NCBI GenBank assembly: GCA_039621445.1
Contig: CP154955.1
Span: forward strand, 49,584,086-49,648,085
From: Euglena gracilis
Taxonomy: Eukaryota > Euglenida > Euglenophyceae > Euglenales
Direction: 5' to 3'
Length of the DNA: 64,000 nt
Position 1 is the first letter of the stretch; the number at the start of each line of letters is the position of its first letter. The notes under the pieces were generated by a model that did no database searches, was not told where the DNA came from, and worked only from the letters and a program-made list of their open reading frames with translations. A program made the translations under genes and the position numbers. This document shows positions 10,801 to 20,389 of this stretch, in pieces.

Positions 10801-11747
10801 ACCAGACTGAGTCCAGGCATATTTCAAGCACAGTTCAGGCAGTCACCATTCAGCCGCCGGAGACCTCTCGTGAAGCCATAACTGACCCAGGGGTTAGACA
10901 ACAGTAGATGGGCACTGAAGTCGTCACCAATATAAGTCCCCCAGTGGCATAGGGCGAGAACGGCCATCGCCGAACCTGCTCTCCACATGCGACTACTTTA
11001 TCTGGCCCACCCATAGGAAGCGGAAACACGCTTCCCCTGCTTTGTGCTTTCCAGCAGATGATTGCTGCCATGCGGCTTCTTTTGGTGACAATTGTTTTAA
11101 TGTAGTTCAGACGTTGGATGATGTCTTATGTTGATGAGGTTGATGCCAGTTCTAAAGGTGCCTACTTGTTGTGATATGAAGTGGAGGAAGCGGATAACCG
11201 CTTCCCCATAAAAAGTTTCACAGGAAGCGGTAATCCGCTTCCGCCGATGTCAAAATTCAAAAAATATGTGCACTTTTAGCTATTTCAAAAAGTTCAGGGT
11301 GAAGCGTTTTTTCGCTTCCCCCCAAAAAAGGAAGCGGATTCCCGCTTCCCCTCCTACACCGTCAAAAAACCTCCAAAACTTTCAAGTCAACTCTGGCACC
11401 TAAAAAAATTGGGGGTTTTTTGTTGCTATTTCTGGGTCGATTTCCAATGCGCCTGGTCAATTTTATCATGGGCAGTTTATGCCTCCTAAGTGTGTGTGTG
11501 TGTGTGTGTGTGTGTATTTTGTGTGTGCGTGCGTGCGTGCATGTGTGTTTTGTGTTTTGTGTGTGTATGTGTCTGTGTGCGCGCGCGTGCGTGAGTGTTG
11601 TGTTTTGTGTGCCCCAAGAAATGCCCGATGCCACCCAAATTGTCGTGTGATAATGATGCGTTTCCAGTTTCATCTCCGGCATTGGCCGCCGACCATCCGG
11701 GCGACAGGTTTTTTTTTAAGGTGGGGGTTTCCACTGCCCCGGGGCAG
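7815..11747 (+). repeat. Intron with thirteen GGAAGCGG/CCGCTTCC hairpins
   Basis: Short inverted repeats with arms GAAGCG to GGAGGAAGCG and 4-11 nt loops lie at 7901-7918, 8092-8109, 8194-8224, 8316-8337, 9052-9071, 9178-9195, 10146-10161, 10171-10196, 11016-11035, 11186-11205, 11223-11242, 11301-11318 and 11330-11349. The arms are nearly invariant and the loops differ (GAAAAA, GAATCA, AAAG, ATAA, TAAT, TTTTTT, ATTC). Unpaired GAAGCG-like arms also occur (7876, 10200-10220). I saw no copy elsewhere in the window. Confidence 0.9.
11489..11615. repeat. (GT)n tract with variants
   Basis: GT repeats with TTTTGT and GCGT interruptions, in the intron before exon k and just 3' of the hairpin cluster. 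Confidence 0.9.
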
Positions 11748-11954
11748 AGGTACTTGTCCGGGGCTGTCAGCTTGCACATTTCGCAGGACTCCCACGCGTT
11801 GGTGGCGGACCTGATGAGCCAGCTGTACGTGCAGCAGCAGGCAGTCGGGCAGTGGGTGACCCAGAACGAGGCGCTACACCGTCGGCTGGCCGCGCAGCAG
11901 AACCTGGAGACCACCGCCCACGACGCGGTGCGCAGGCGGGCCCCAGTGCGGGGG
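11748..11954 (+). CDS. Unrecognised gene 1, exon k (coiled coil)
   Basis: Encodes RYLSGAVSLHISQDSHALVA, DLMSQLYVQQQAVGQWVTQN and EALHRRLAAQQNLETTAHDA. Gln/Ala/Leu-rich, heptad-like. Acceptor is ggggcag; donor is GGG|gtaact; phase 0 both sides. Confidence 0.7.
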
Positions 11955-12297
11955 GTAACTGCTTCTTTTTCTCCTCTCAGAACCAATGGCAAAGCATTTC
12001 TCCAGTTTATTTGAGAGGTGTTTTCTGTGTGCGAATTTTTGTATTTACTCCCATTTGCGGCACAGTTTTGCATACAGGCATTATTTTTGATCACCAGAAG
12101 CATTGACGTTTTCAATACCTGAAGCCCATCAGCACCAGAACGAAAAAAAAGCTATATTTACCCAATATCAATCTGCAAAGGAATTTCCTCATGCCATATA
12201 GTAGAGGGGTCATGATGCTCGTTGGGACTTTTCCGTTTACAAAAACGTTCGGTGCCTGTTACTGGGTCCATCCTTCTTTGCCTTGCCCCCGCCAGGT

Positions 12298-12576
12298 TGT
12301 TCAGACACCGCCCAGGGTCAGGGCCCGACAACTTATGGGGGTGAACACGGCATCCCCGAGGAACGGCGCCGGCTCTGTGCAAAGGGGCCCAGCCTGCCCC
12401 CAGCCACGCTGCTGGGGCGCACGACGGCGGAGTGGGCCGTCCTCGACCCTGGCGCCGGCGGCGGCGGCTACTCGTCCCCGGCCCCGGAGAACGTGCTCGC
12501 CGCGGTGGACACCCTCGGCCCAGGCCCCTCGGCTTTCCCTGTCCCGGCGAGATGGGTGGGGTTTTCGAATGAGTGA
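12298..12576 (+). CDS. Unrecognised gene 1, exon l (possible last exon)
   Basis: Frame encoding HGIPEERRRLCAKGPSLPPA, TLLGRTTAEWAVLDPGAGGG and NVLAAVDTLGPGPSAFPVPA, then GFSNE and TGA at 12574. It could be the terminal exon, or be spliced at TGG|gtgggg (12553). The 5' border is uncertain. Confidence 0.5.
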   Translation, partial: CSDTAQGQGPTTYGGEHGIPEERRRLCAKGPSLPPATLLGRTTAEWAVLDPGAGGGGYSSPAPENVLAAVDTLGPGPSAFPVPARWVGFSNE

Positions 12577-13019
12577 GAGCAAGTTGGCCACCGTCCCGCG
12601 TGCATCGCCAGTCGCAGAGAGGGGTTTTCCTCTGTTTTGGTGAGGCGCCGAAAAGAATTGGGATCCAAAATTGACCTTCCAAAAATGTATCCCCCAAGCC
12701 CCCCCCCCCCCAGGGGACCCTTGGGGGGAAACAGTTGGCCATGCGTCCCATGCCAATGGGCTTGGATTGTTGTCGCTTCACATTTTTGCAGGCCCAATAG
12801 GCTGCCTGGTGGGGGTGGAGGCTGGTTTATACAGGAATCCCCGAAACCCTATGGGCGGCCTTCCCGTATTAAGTCGCGCGCCTAGCGGGGGGGGGGGGGT
12901 GAGGGTGGTCCAAAATTCCCCATTCTACTGCCTGGTCTCCGAAACATCCACTTGGGGTGATATTTGACAATTGTTTGCATGAACCTTGTTCAGAAAAATT
13001 CGGCTTCCAAGGGGCGTCT

Positions 13020-13090
13020 CCCCCGCGTCCCCCACCCCCCGCGTCCCCCTCCGCGTCCCCGCGTCCCCCTCCGCGTCCCCGCGTCCCATA
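13020..13090. repeat. Tandem repeat, ~20-bp CGCGTCCCC unit
   Basis: Two perfect copies of a 20-bp unit (13041-13080) with partial copies on each side. Confidence 0.85.
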
Positions 13091-13393
13091 CACCCCACCC
13101 CCTATGCTTTTCCAACTGTGCATCTTTTTTTTTGAGTTCGCCGTTGCAAAATTTTCCTCACATGTGGAGGCAATTCGAAAGTGTGCCGAAATTCCCGCGG
13201 CATGCTGCTTTGGCGATTATTTCTTCATTGCGATCCATCTCCAAGCATGTTTTCGTTTTCACCTTTTCAGGGCGGGAAAAACAAAAAGAAATGTGGTGGG
13301 GGTGTTCCCCCCCCCGCCCCCCCCCCCCCCCGTCCCATACGGCGCCCATGACCCATTATACGGCCCGTATACGGGTTACACCCACGATTTTTT

Positions 13394-13600
13394 CTATAAT
13401 CGTGGACTAAGAGGCCCGACGCCTGCCCTGTATATAGTTGATTGGCTTCACGCATCGAAATAGGAGCAGTTTTTTGCAAAAAAATTCAAAATTTTCAGTC
13501 CACGAGGCGCCTGCCCTGTATTTCGTGGACTGAGTCCATGAAATACAGGGCAGGCGCCGGGGGGGGGGGGGCAACGCCTGCCCTGTATTTCGTGGACTGA
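13394..13600. repeat. CGCCTGCCCTGTAT hairpin cluster, left
   Basis: Three copies of a ~26-bp module (CGCCTGCCCTGTATTTCGTG then GACTGA). Two form a palindrome at 13506-13558: 25-nt arms, one mismatch, 3-nt loop. The third is at 13575-13600. The first copy (from 13394) shares about 50 bp with a direct copy at 18184. Confidence 0.9.
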
Positions 13601-13635
13601 AACAATATTCTTTTTCCAGTTGCTTTTCTATACTA

Positions 13636-13785
13636 ATGACAAAACGCGTGGCTATCATCATGGATAGGATGCTCACTCGTCCCCCGAAAACATCTGAATT
13701 TTTGGCCGCGTTGGAGAAAGTCATCGACGACAGAAAAAAACGGCCGATCGGTCGGACTGTGCCCTTCTGCGACAAATCATCGTAG
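13636..13785 (+). CDS. Small ORF, possibly a broken coding fragment
   Basis: ATG to TAG, 49 residues: MTKRVAIIMDRMLTRPPKTS, EFLAALEKVIDDRKKRPIGR and TVPFCDKSS. Protein-like composition, but no GC3 bias like the exons around it. It lies between the hairpin modules of 13.4-13.6 kb and the 14.25-kb repeat. Could be a remnant of a mobile element, or chance. Confidence 0.25.
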   Translation: MTKRVAIIMDRMLTRPPKTSEFLAALEKVIDDRKKRPIGRTVPFCDKSS

Positions 13786-14247
13786 AAAGTCCAGATCGAT
13801 CGATATGTCCTGTGAGGGCTTTTGATTGTCAACGCTCACTGGTTGGCAAAGCCAAGCCGGAGGAAACTGGCTCTTCCGATCGGCATTGCCACACGTCGTG
13901 CAACATCCTTGAACGTTAAACGACGTCCGACAACCCCCGACACCCAGGCTGCCACTCCACGAAACGACTCGGCTGACGTCGGCGTTTGCAGGAGTTGTTT
14001 TGAAACGAAAAACACCAAAATCGGTTGGACCCCTTTGTGGCTGAATAAATCGGGCCTGGCGGGGAGTTGGGGGTCAAACGGAGGTGATTCGGAAACTAGA
14101 AATCCAGTCACTTGCGACTGAATATAAAAATTCCGGGAAACGGGCTGGGATCATGGTGATAATCCGCCGGTTCCCAAGGTGGCCCGGGGGGGGGGGAGGG
14201 GAAGGGCGGGGGGTATGACCCGGATTGGCCCGCCCCCCCCCTCTTCC

Positions 14248-15180
14248 AACTCTGCCATTTTGCCAAGGTCCAGAAATGGGTCAAGAATCAATTTTTTCGA
14301 AGATATCTCGAGAAAACGTACAGTATTTCCGGAAGTGTTGGTCTGACAAGATGCACCCCCGGAGGCCCTCTATCACCCCCCGTTCGCCGTTTTGGCCGCC
14401 GACACGCCTGGCCCGTGTTCCGGCGTGCTTTTGCGGCCCAAAACGGCCATTTTGGGGTGTTTGTTTTTTTGGGATGGTTTTTTTTGGGGCCAAAAAAATC
14501 AGTTTTTCCAAAATGTCTCCACAATGAAGCAGAATCAAGGAAAAGTGGAGGGCAAAAATGAAGCCCTTGGAATACTCTATCCAACCATGGTTTACTTTTC
14601 CCCCAGCTGTTCGTGTAGCCCGAGTTACGGCCATTTTTCGGCCAATTTCAGCCTGTTTATGAGGCCATTTTGGGCTGTTTTTGGGGTCAAAAAACCGATG
14701 TTTTCAAAATATCTCGAAAATGAAGCAAAATCAAAGGAAATGTCCGGAGAGCTGATTTGAAGCCCTTGGAACGACCCCACCTAATGGTATTTTGATTTCT
14801 GCGCAACTCCCCGCCGGGCCCGAAATATGGCCGATTTACTGCCCAAAATTGCGCGGTGGGCTTGTGACATAGCCGTTTTCAGCCCTGTTTTGGGTCAATT
14901 TTTCCAAAATTTCTCAAAAATGGTGGAAATCTAAATAAAAGTCCGGACACCTAAATTGAAGCCCAAAAATGCCCTGTCTTTAAGTATTTTGATTTCCCCG
15001 CAACTCCCCGTCTAGCCCATTTACGTCCATTTTCGGCTAATTTTGGCCATTTTGTACAGTTCTAGCTTGTTTTGACTTTTTGCCATTTTCGGCCATTTTG
15101 GGTTCAAAAAAGTCGAAAAAAATCCCAAATAAATTTGCCTGAAACCATGTTTTTTGGGCCTCCCGGACCTGGAAACCGAA
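14248..15180. repeat. ~0.93-kb dispersed repeat, copy 1
   Basis: Near-identical in order and wording to 19060-19980. Both contain internal degenerate modules built on AAAATGAAGCAAAATCAA, AATGTCCGGAGAGC, GAAGCCCTTGGAA and CGCAACTCCCCG. No open reading frame of note. Confidence 0.9.
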
Positions 15181-15351
15181 AATGGGTATGGGTGGGTGCA
15201 GTGGCACCACCCCCACCCCAGACATGTTTTGCTCGCTGCTCTTGCTGTATGTCAAGGTTGCCCAAGAAAAGGGCATGGACCGCCTCCCTGGCACCTTGCT
15301 CATACAAGGACAACCAAAGAAAAAATTTGGGTCGTTGTCCATGGCACCCAC

Positions 15352-15353
15352 AC

Positions 15354-15385
<32 letters not shown>

Positions 15386-15550
15386 GCGCACACACACACA
15401 CATGCACACACACACACACACGCACGCACACACACAAACACACACACACGCACGCACGCACACACACACATGCACACACACACGCACGCACGCACGCGCG
15501 CGCACCCACGCATGCACCCACGCACACACCCACACACGCATGTGCACACA
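15352..15550. repeat. (CA)n/(CGCA)n microsatellite
   Basis: CA dinucleotides with CGCGCG and ACGC variants over about 200 bp. Confidence 0.95.
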
Positions 15551-15599
15551 CAGAGGCCTCAAATCATGACGTGGGCAGAACACCTTCCCCATCCCTTGT

Positions 15600-16270
15600 G
15601 ATAGGCACAATATTTCATTAAAGGGGAGCCCTCAAAAACTCCCAAAACCCAGGGGAGAGTTAGTTCAGCCTGCCAGGAGGGGGGGGGGAATGACGAAAAA
15701 AAAGTTGGGAAATGGGAAAACGTTGGGAAGGAGGAAAACAGAGTAAAAATGCCAGTAAAGCAGTGCGGGAAGAGTGGGAAGAGGTGGGAAATCAGTTTTG
15801 AGGGGGAAATTGAACGAAACATGCAATTTAGTTGAAAGAAAATACTGGGGACACGTTGGGATACACACAAAATACCCACCCGGGGAGAGTACCACCTTGG
15901 TCCACCTGTTCACTGGGAGGGTTGGATGCCATGCCCCACTTCCCTCCATACGGAGAGGTTTAAAAATATTATTATTTCCGACGTATTGTTAATAATTGAA
16001 TAATGATGATGATGAGCACTCCGGAATGACCACAGTGCTTATCCCAACCCTTTCGTCACAGGGGAAATTTTTTTTCATCTTTGAATGCTTTGCATTGTGG
16101 GAAGATCTACAAAGGGCAAATCAACAAACATAAAAGTCAAATTCTCCTTCGTGGAGGAGATTTTGAGGGGTGCCGGCCACGCTTCACTACAAAGACTTCC
16201 ACCAGTCTGGCCGCGGTCAATGTGGGGAAAAGGGGGCAGAGAGTGCGGAACCCCCGCCAGCTCAGCGTGC
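15600..16270. other. No gene seen
   Basis: A purine-rich stretch (15680-15860) followed by unique AT-rich sequence. No exon-like GC3 signal. Confidence 0.4.
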
Positions 16271-16275
16271 AGCGT

Positions 16276-16350
16276 GTGTGCACTAGAGCAGCGGGCCGTG
16301 GCGAGGGACAAAGGCGGAGGCCCCCCGCGGGCTGCGTCTTCAGCTGCAGA
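16276..16350 (+). CDS. Weak exon candidate
   Basis: A GC-rich frame after gcgtgcag encodes ALEQRAVARDKGGGPPRAAS, helical then Gly/Pro-rich. No convincing donor. It could belong to the gene on either side, or be chance. Confidence 0.2.
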
Positions 16351-16870
16351 AAACCCCGTAGAGTTATTTGGGTCCTTTCGTCCCTCCCCCGGCTGTGCGT
16401 GTGGGGGAGGGACATTCCCCTCCTGGTCCTTGACCCACCCAAGAATGGGGGCATTGCGGTTGGAATGCGGGGAGGCGGTCATGGACACGCTGTCATGCGC
16501 ACTGCACCATAAAGAAACTGGCATTCTGGGGATGGGAAAAGGACGAGTAACACGGGGGGGGGGTCACTATCCGTGTCAAGGACAGGAAGGGGGGTGTAAT
16601 GTCCGGACTTCAAAAGCTTCAAAAAAACCTGCTTTCAAAAAAACAGCAATTGCGTGGGGGTCTGGGACACACGGTGGGCTTGGCGCTCAACCGAATCCCA
16701 AAAATGAATTCAGACAAAACACCAAAAAAAATTCTCTGCGTTCTCCTCCCCCCCCCTCGTTCAGCCCAACATCTTCAAACGTTTGGAAATGAAACTTCAG
16801 GGAGATGAGGTACAAATGCTCCACACAGGAAGGCCTGATGGGTAGGAAGACTCCCCACCCGCCCTGGCAG

Positions 16871-17093
16871 TTTGCAAAGAAGAACCCCGGCGTACAAGTT
16901 GGCAACCCGGGAATCCAGGAAGGGGTGCCAGAACCCCTCCTCCGCACCCATGGGGTGTCAAGCTTCCTGTGCAGCCCTGCTTCTGGCTGCCGGGGGAAAC
17001 CTGCCGTCTGGGGCCAACAGCCCAGCGCCACTGACAGCCCCACCTACTGCACTGTGCTCCGCCAGCACTGCGTTCGGTCCTTGCTCAGCCAGC
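16871..17093 (+). CDS. Weak exon candidate with strong GTGAGT donor
   Basis: Open frame encoding TPAYKLATRESRKGCQ, GCQASCAALLLAAGGNLPSG and LTAPPTALCSASTAFGPCSA, ending AGC|gtgagt. Ser/Ala/Pro-rich, no family recognised. Acceptor would be ctggcag. Confidence 0.3.
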
Positions 17094-17574
17094 GTGAGTG
17101 CGCAATATGGCGAGATTTGTCTTGGGGGGGGGGGGGGCCGGGCGGGGGCAGACAAGAGCGCCGAGGAAAGAAGCCGAAGGCAGCCCGGGGGGGGGGTCCT
17201 CCGGCTTCGCTGCAGGAAGAAACGGAGCTCTGACCCCCATCGATAACAACAACAACAACAACAACTTTGCCCCATTTTGCAAAGAAAAAGAGGTGGGGAA
17301 AATGGCTGGATCCAGCCGAAAATGCTTTTTATATAGAAGCATTAAATATTATGCAAAGCTGCATTCGAAGCCAGGGGTGTATAATGGCGGGGGCGACGCT
17401 TAAATTGACCAACCACAGGGGGGGGGGTCTCGGAGTGCCCTGGAGTGCCTGGGCAGGCAGGCACTCCCCCCCAGGGGGGGGGTTGAGCGCAACCGTGCTC
17501 AGTGGGCCAAGCGGCTTGTGTGGGAGGCGCCTCTGGCTGCGCCGGAGGATCCTGCTAACCAAGACCTTTCTGCT

Positions 17575-17826
17575 ATGCCGTCCGTCTTCCCCACTGTTGT
17601 TGTGTCGTTCCGTGACCCACTGCCAGGCAAAAAGCGCCCTAGGCCCGTGGATGTGTTGAAAATCTGCCCCCGCTGTGGCTGTCCTGTTCCCTTGTCCACC
17701 CCGTGTCATGAGCAAACGCGTGTTGTCTGTGATCAGTGTAGGTGTGAGTATCATTGGAAGTGCGTGAATGTGTGCCATGCGCCCAAGTTTGGATCGTGGG
17801 TTTGCCACGCCTTGCCCCACAAATAG
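17575..17826 (+). CDS. Small PHD/RING-like zinc-finger ORF
   Basis: ATG to TAG, 83 residues. After a basic segment (GKKRPRPVDVLK) come CPRC, CH, CDQC, HWKC and WVCH, in the order of a PHD finger (Cx2C ... Cx2C-x4-Hx2C ... WxC). The last Cys-x2-Cys pair is incomplete (WVCHALPHK), so the fold may be degenerate. PHD fingers read histone tails and also occur in some retroelement proteins. The ORF lies 100 bp 5' of a CGCCTGCCCTGTAT hairpin module. It lacks the GC3 bias of the spliced genes and may belong to a mobile element. A longer open frame runs upstream to about 17518. Confidence 0.5.
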   Translation: MPSVFPTVVVSFRDPLPGKKRPRPVDVLKICPRCGCPVPLSTPCHEQTRVVCDQCRCEYHWKCVNVCHAPKFGSWVCHALPHK

Positions 17827-17924
17827 CACGTTGCGCTCTAACCCATTCCGGTTGCGTATGTCCCCTGTTCTGCAATCCACAGCACTAGCCGTTGCACTAG
17901 CCACTTCGTCGGGTCCCCTGGGTC

Positions 17925-18400
17925 AACGCCTGCCCTGTATTTCGTGGACTGAGTCCACGAATATCAGTGCATGGTTTTTGTGGACTGAATTTTCTGACAT
18001 ATTACCACTGTCACAAACATACTCAATTCAAATCCTTGCCTTTGTACTTCACAATGAGCCGGACACAAAAAGAATGCTTTAGCCACTGAAAGTGAATGTG
18101 TGATTCATGTTGGTGAGCAAACATTGCCAGAAGCAATACAGCGCCACAAACAGAGTCAACCGACGACCGTGAGCTGTTGACAGCTATAATTGTGGACTGA
18201 GGCCCGACGCCTGCCCTGTATATCGTGGATTGGAACATGAAATACAGTGCAGGCGTTGACCCCCTCGGCGCCTGTCCTGTATTTTGTGGTCCCTTTTCGG
18301 GAGTCCACGAAAACAGTGTGTGTTTTGTTTTCCCGAAACACACACTTTTTTGTGGACTCAGTCCACGAAAAACGGTGTGTGTTTTCGGCTTTAGTCCATG
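17925..18400. repeat. CGCCTGCCCTGTAT hairpin cluster, right
   Basis: Modules at 17927-17952 and 18208-18232, an inverted copy at 18237-18256, and a variant at 18267-18290. A perfect TTCGTGGACT/AGTCCACGAA palindrome lies at 17941-17961. A larger GTCCACGAAAACAGTGTGTG inverted pair lies at about 18303-18356. Confidence 0.85.
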
Positions 18401-18439
18401 GATATAGATAAGAGCTCAGCGACCCTCGCCTGCCCCATG

Positions 18440-19050
18440 GTGAATCCAGGGTTGACGGTTTTTTTTATTAAAAAAAAAACAAAAAAGCATGCTTTTTTTT
18501 TAAAAAGAAACGCCAAAAAAAAACCTGTTTTTTTGAAAAAAGCAAAAATTGACCTTTTTCCTTGCGACTTTTTTTGAGTAAAATTTTTGGGGGTGGTTCG
18601 AGTCATGGGGGGGGGGTCAAGGGGGGGTCACGGGGGAACACCACATTTTCGGTGGCCAAATTAGGAATCACTGAAAATGATTTTTTTGGGGAAAATCCTT
18701 AAATTAGGAATCCCCCAACCTAAAATTAGTATTTTGACACCAAATTAGGCATCACCATTCCAAATTTTGCAAAATTTATGCCTCAAAATTAGGAATCTAC
18801 CTTAATATTTTGTCAAATTAAGTATCACCGGCCAAGTTTTTCAGGAAAAAAAATTGGCCGAGGTGGGGTCACGGGGAGAACACCCCATCTAAAGTTTTTT
18901 TATGTGTGAAAGTATTTCCAAATCGCCCCGTTTTTGGCCAAAACCATGATTTTTAGGTTTTTTCTGTGTCAAAAAAAGTCGAAAAAAATCCAACGAAAGG
19001 GGTATGGGAGGTATGGGGAGGGGGTCGCTAAGCTCTTATCCATTTATGGG
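18440..19050. other. Homopolymer-rich, no gene
   Basis: A/T runs, then repeated AAATTAGGAATC/AAATTAGG phrases (18658-18830), then G-rich sequence. No coding signal. Confidence 0.5.
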
Positions 19051-19059
19051 TAAGAGCGA

Positions 19060-19980
19060 ACTCTGCCATTTCGCCGGGGTCCAAAAATCGGTCAAAAAAT
19101 CGATTTTTCGAAGATATCCGAGAAAACGTAGAGTATTTCTGGAAATATCGGTCTGACAAAATGCACCCCGGAGGCCCTCTATCACCCCCCGTTCGCCGTT
19201 TTGGCCGCCAACACGCCTGGCCCGTGTTCCGGCGCGCTTTTGCGGCCCAAAACGGCCATTTTGGGGAGTTTTTTGGGCCGGTTTTTGGTCAAAAAATCGA
19301 TTTTCCCAAAATAATCTCCACAATGAAGCAAAATCAAAGAAAATGTCCGGAGAGCAAAAATGAAGCCCTTGGAATGCCCTATCCAACTATGGTTTACTTT
19401 TCCCCCGGCTGTTTGTGCAGCCCGAGTTACGGCCATTTTTCGGCCCATTTTGACCAAAAATCAAAAAATCAAAAAATCGATGTTTCCAAAATATCTCGAA
19501 AAATGAAGCAAACTCAAAGGAAATGTCCGGAGAGCTGATTTGAAGCCCTTGGAACGACCCCACCTGATGGTATTTTGATTTCCACGCAACTCCCCGCCGG
19601 GCCTGAAATATGGCCGATTTACTGCCCAAAACAGCGCGGCAGGCTTGCGACTCAGCCGCTTTCGCCCCCCCCCCTGTTTTGGGGTCAAAAAATCATTTTC
19701 CCCCAAAATTTCTCAAAAATGGTGGGGAATCAAAGGAAATGTCCAAGACCTAAATTGAAGCCCTTAAAATGCCCTGTCTAAAAGTATTTTGATTTCCCCG
19801 CAACTCCCCGTCTAGCCCAAGTTACGGCCATTTTTCGGCCAATTTTGACTATTTCGTACAGTTTTTGTGTCCTGTTTTGACTTCCGTTTTCGGCCATTTT
19901 GGGCAAAAAGTCGAAAAAAACGAAAAAAAAACCCCTTTTGCCCAAAACCATGTTTTTGGGCCTCCCAGACCCAGAAAACG
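19060..19980. repeat. ~0.92-kb dispersed repeat, copy 2
   Basis: Direct copy of 14248-15180, offset about 4.8 kb. Begins CTCTGCCATTTCGCC and ends near the GGGCCTCCCAGACCC phrase. The same offset separates the 50-bp CTATAAT...CCTGCCCTG matches at 13394 and 18184. Confidence 0.9.
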
Positions 19981-20034
19981 TGTTTTTGAGCCCAAAGTGA
20001 GCGTTTTCCGACCCGCCAGCGCGCCTTCCCCCGC

Positions 20035-20038
20035 CCCC

Positions 20039-20078
<40 letters not shown>

Positions 20079-20240
20079 CCCCCACACCCCCCCCCCCTCC
20101 CCCCCAAACGCCCCACCCCGCCACCCGCCCTCCCAATGCCCCCCCCCAGCCGCCCCCCCCCCCCCCCCCTCCCGCCCTCCCGCGCCCCCCCCCCCCCCCC
20201 CCCCCCCACCCCCCCCCCCCCCCCCCCCAATTGCCCCCAC

Positions 20241-20273
<33 letters not shown>

Positions 20274-20372
20274 ACCCGCCGCCCCCCCCCCCCCCCCCGT
20301 CCCCCCAAAAGACACCCCACCCCCCCCCCCCCCCGCACCACACACACAGTCGTCGCCCCCCCCCCACCCACT
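20035..20372. repeat. 340-bp C-rich homopolymer tract
   Basis: Almost pure C on the + strand with scattered A, G and T. Pro- and Gly-rich open frames here are artefacts of the tract. Confidence 0.95.
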
Positions 20373-20389
20373 CCCATAAAAAGCTCAGC

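Noticed and set aside
7901-11349. CRISPR array
   Set aside because: The repeats are palindromes at irregular spacing in a eukaryotic intron, with no cas genes.
13407-14111. Reverse-strand ORFs of 141 and 91 codons
   Set aside because: No recognisable motifs, no GC3 bias, and they overlap the repeat modules; the forward 49-codon ORF is equally plausible, so neither is called strongly.
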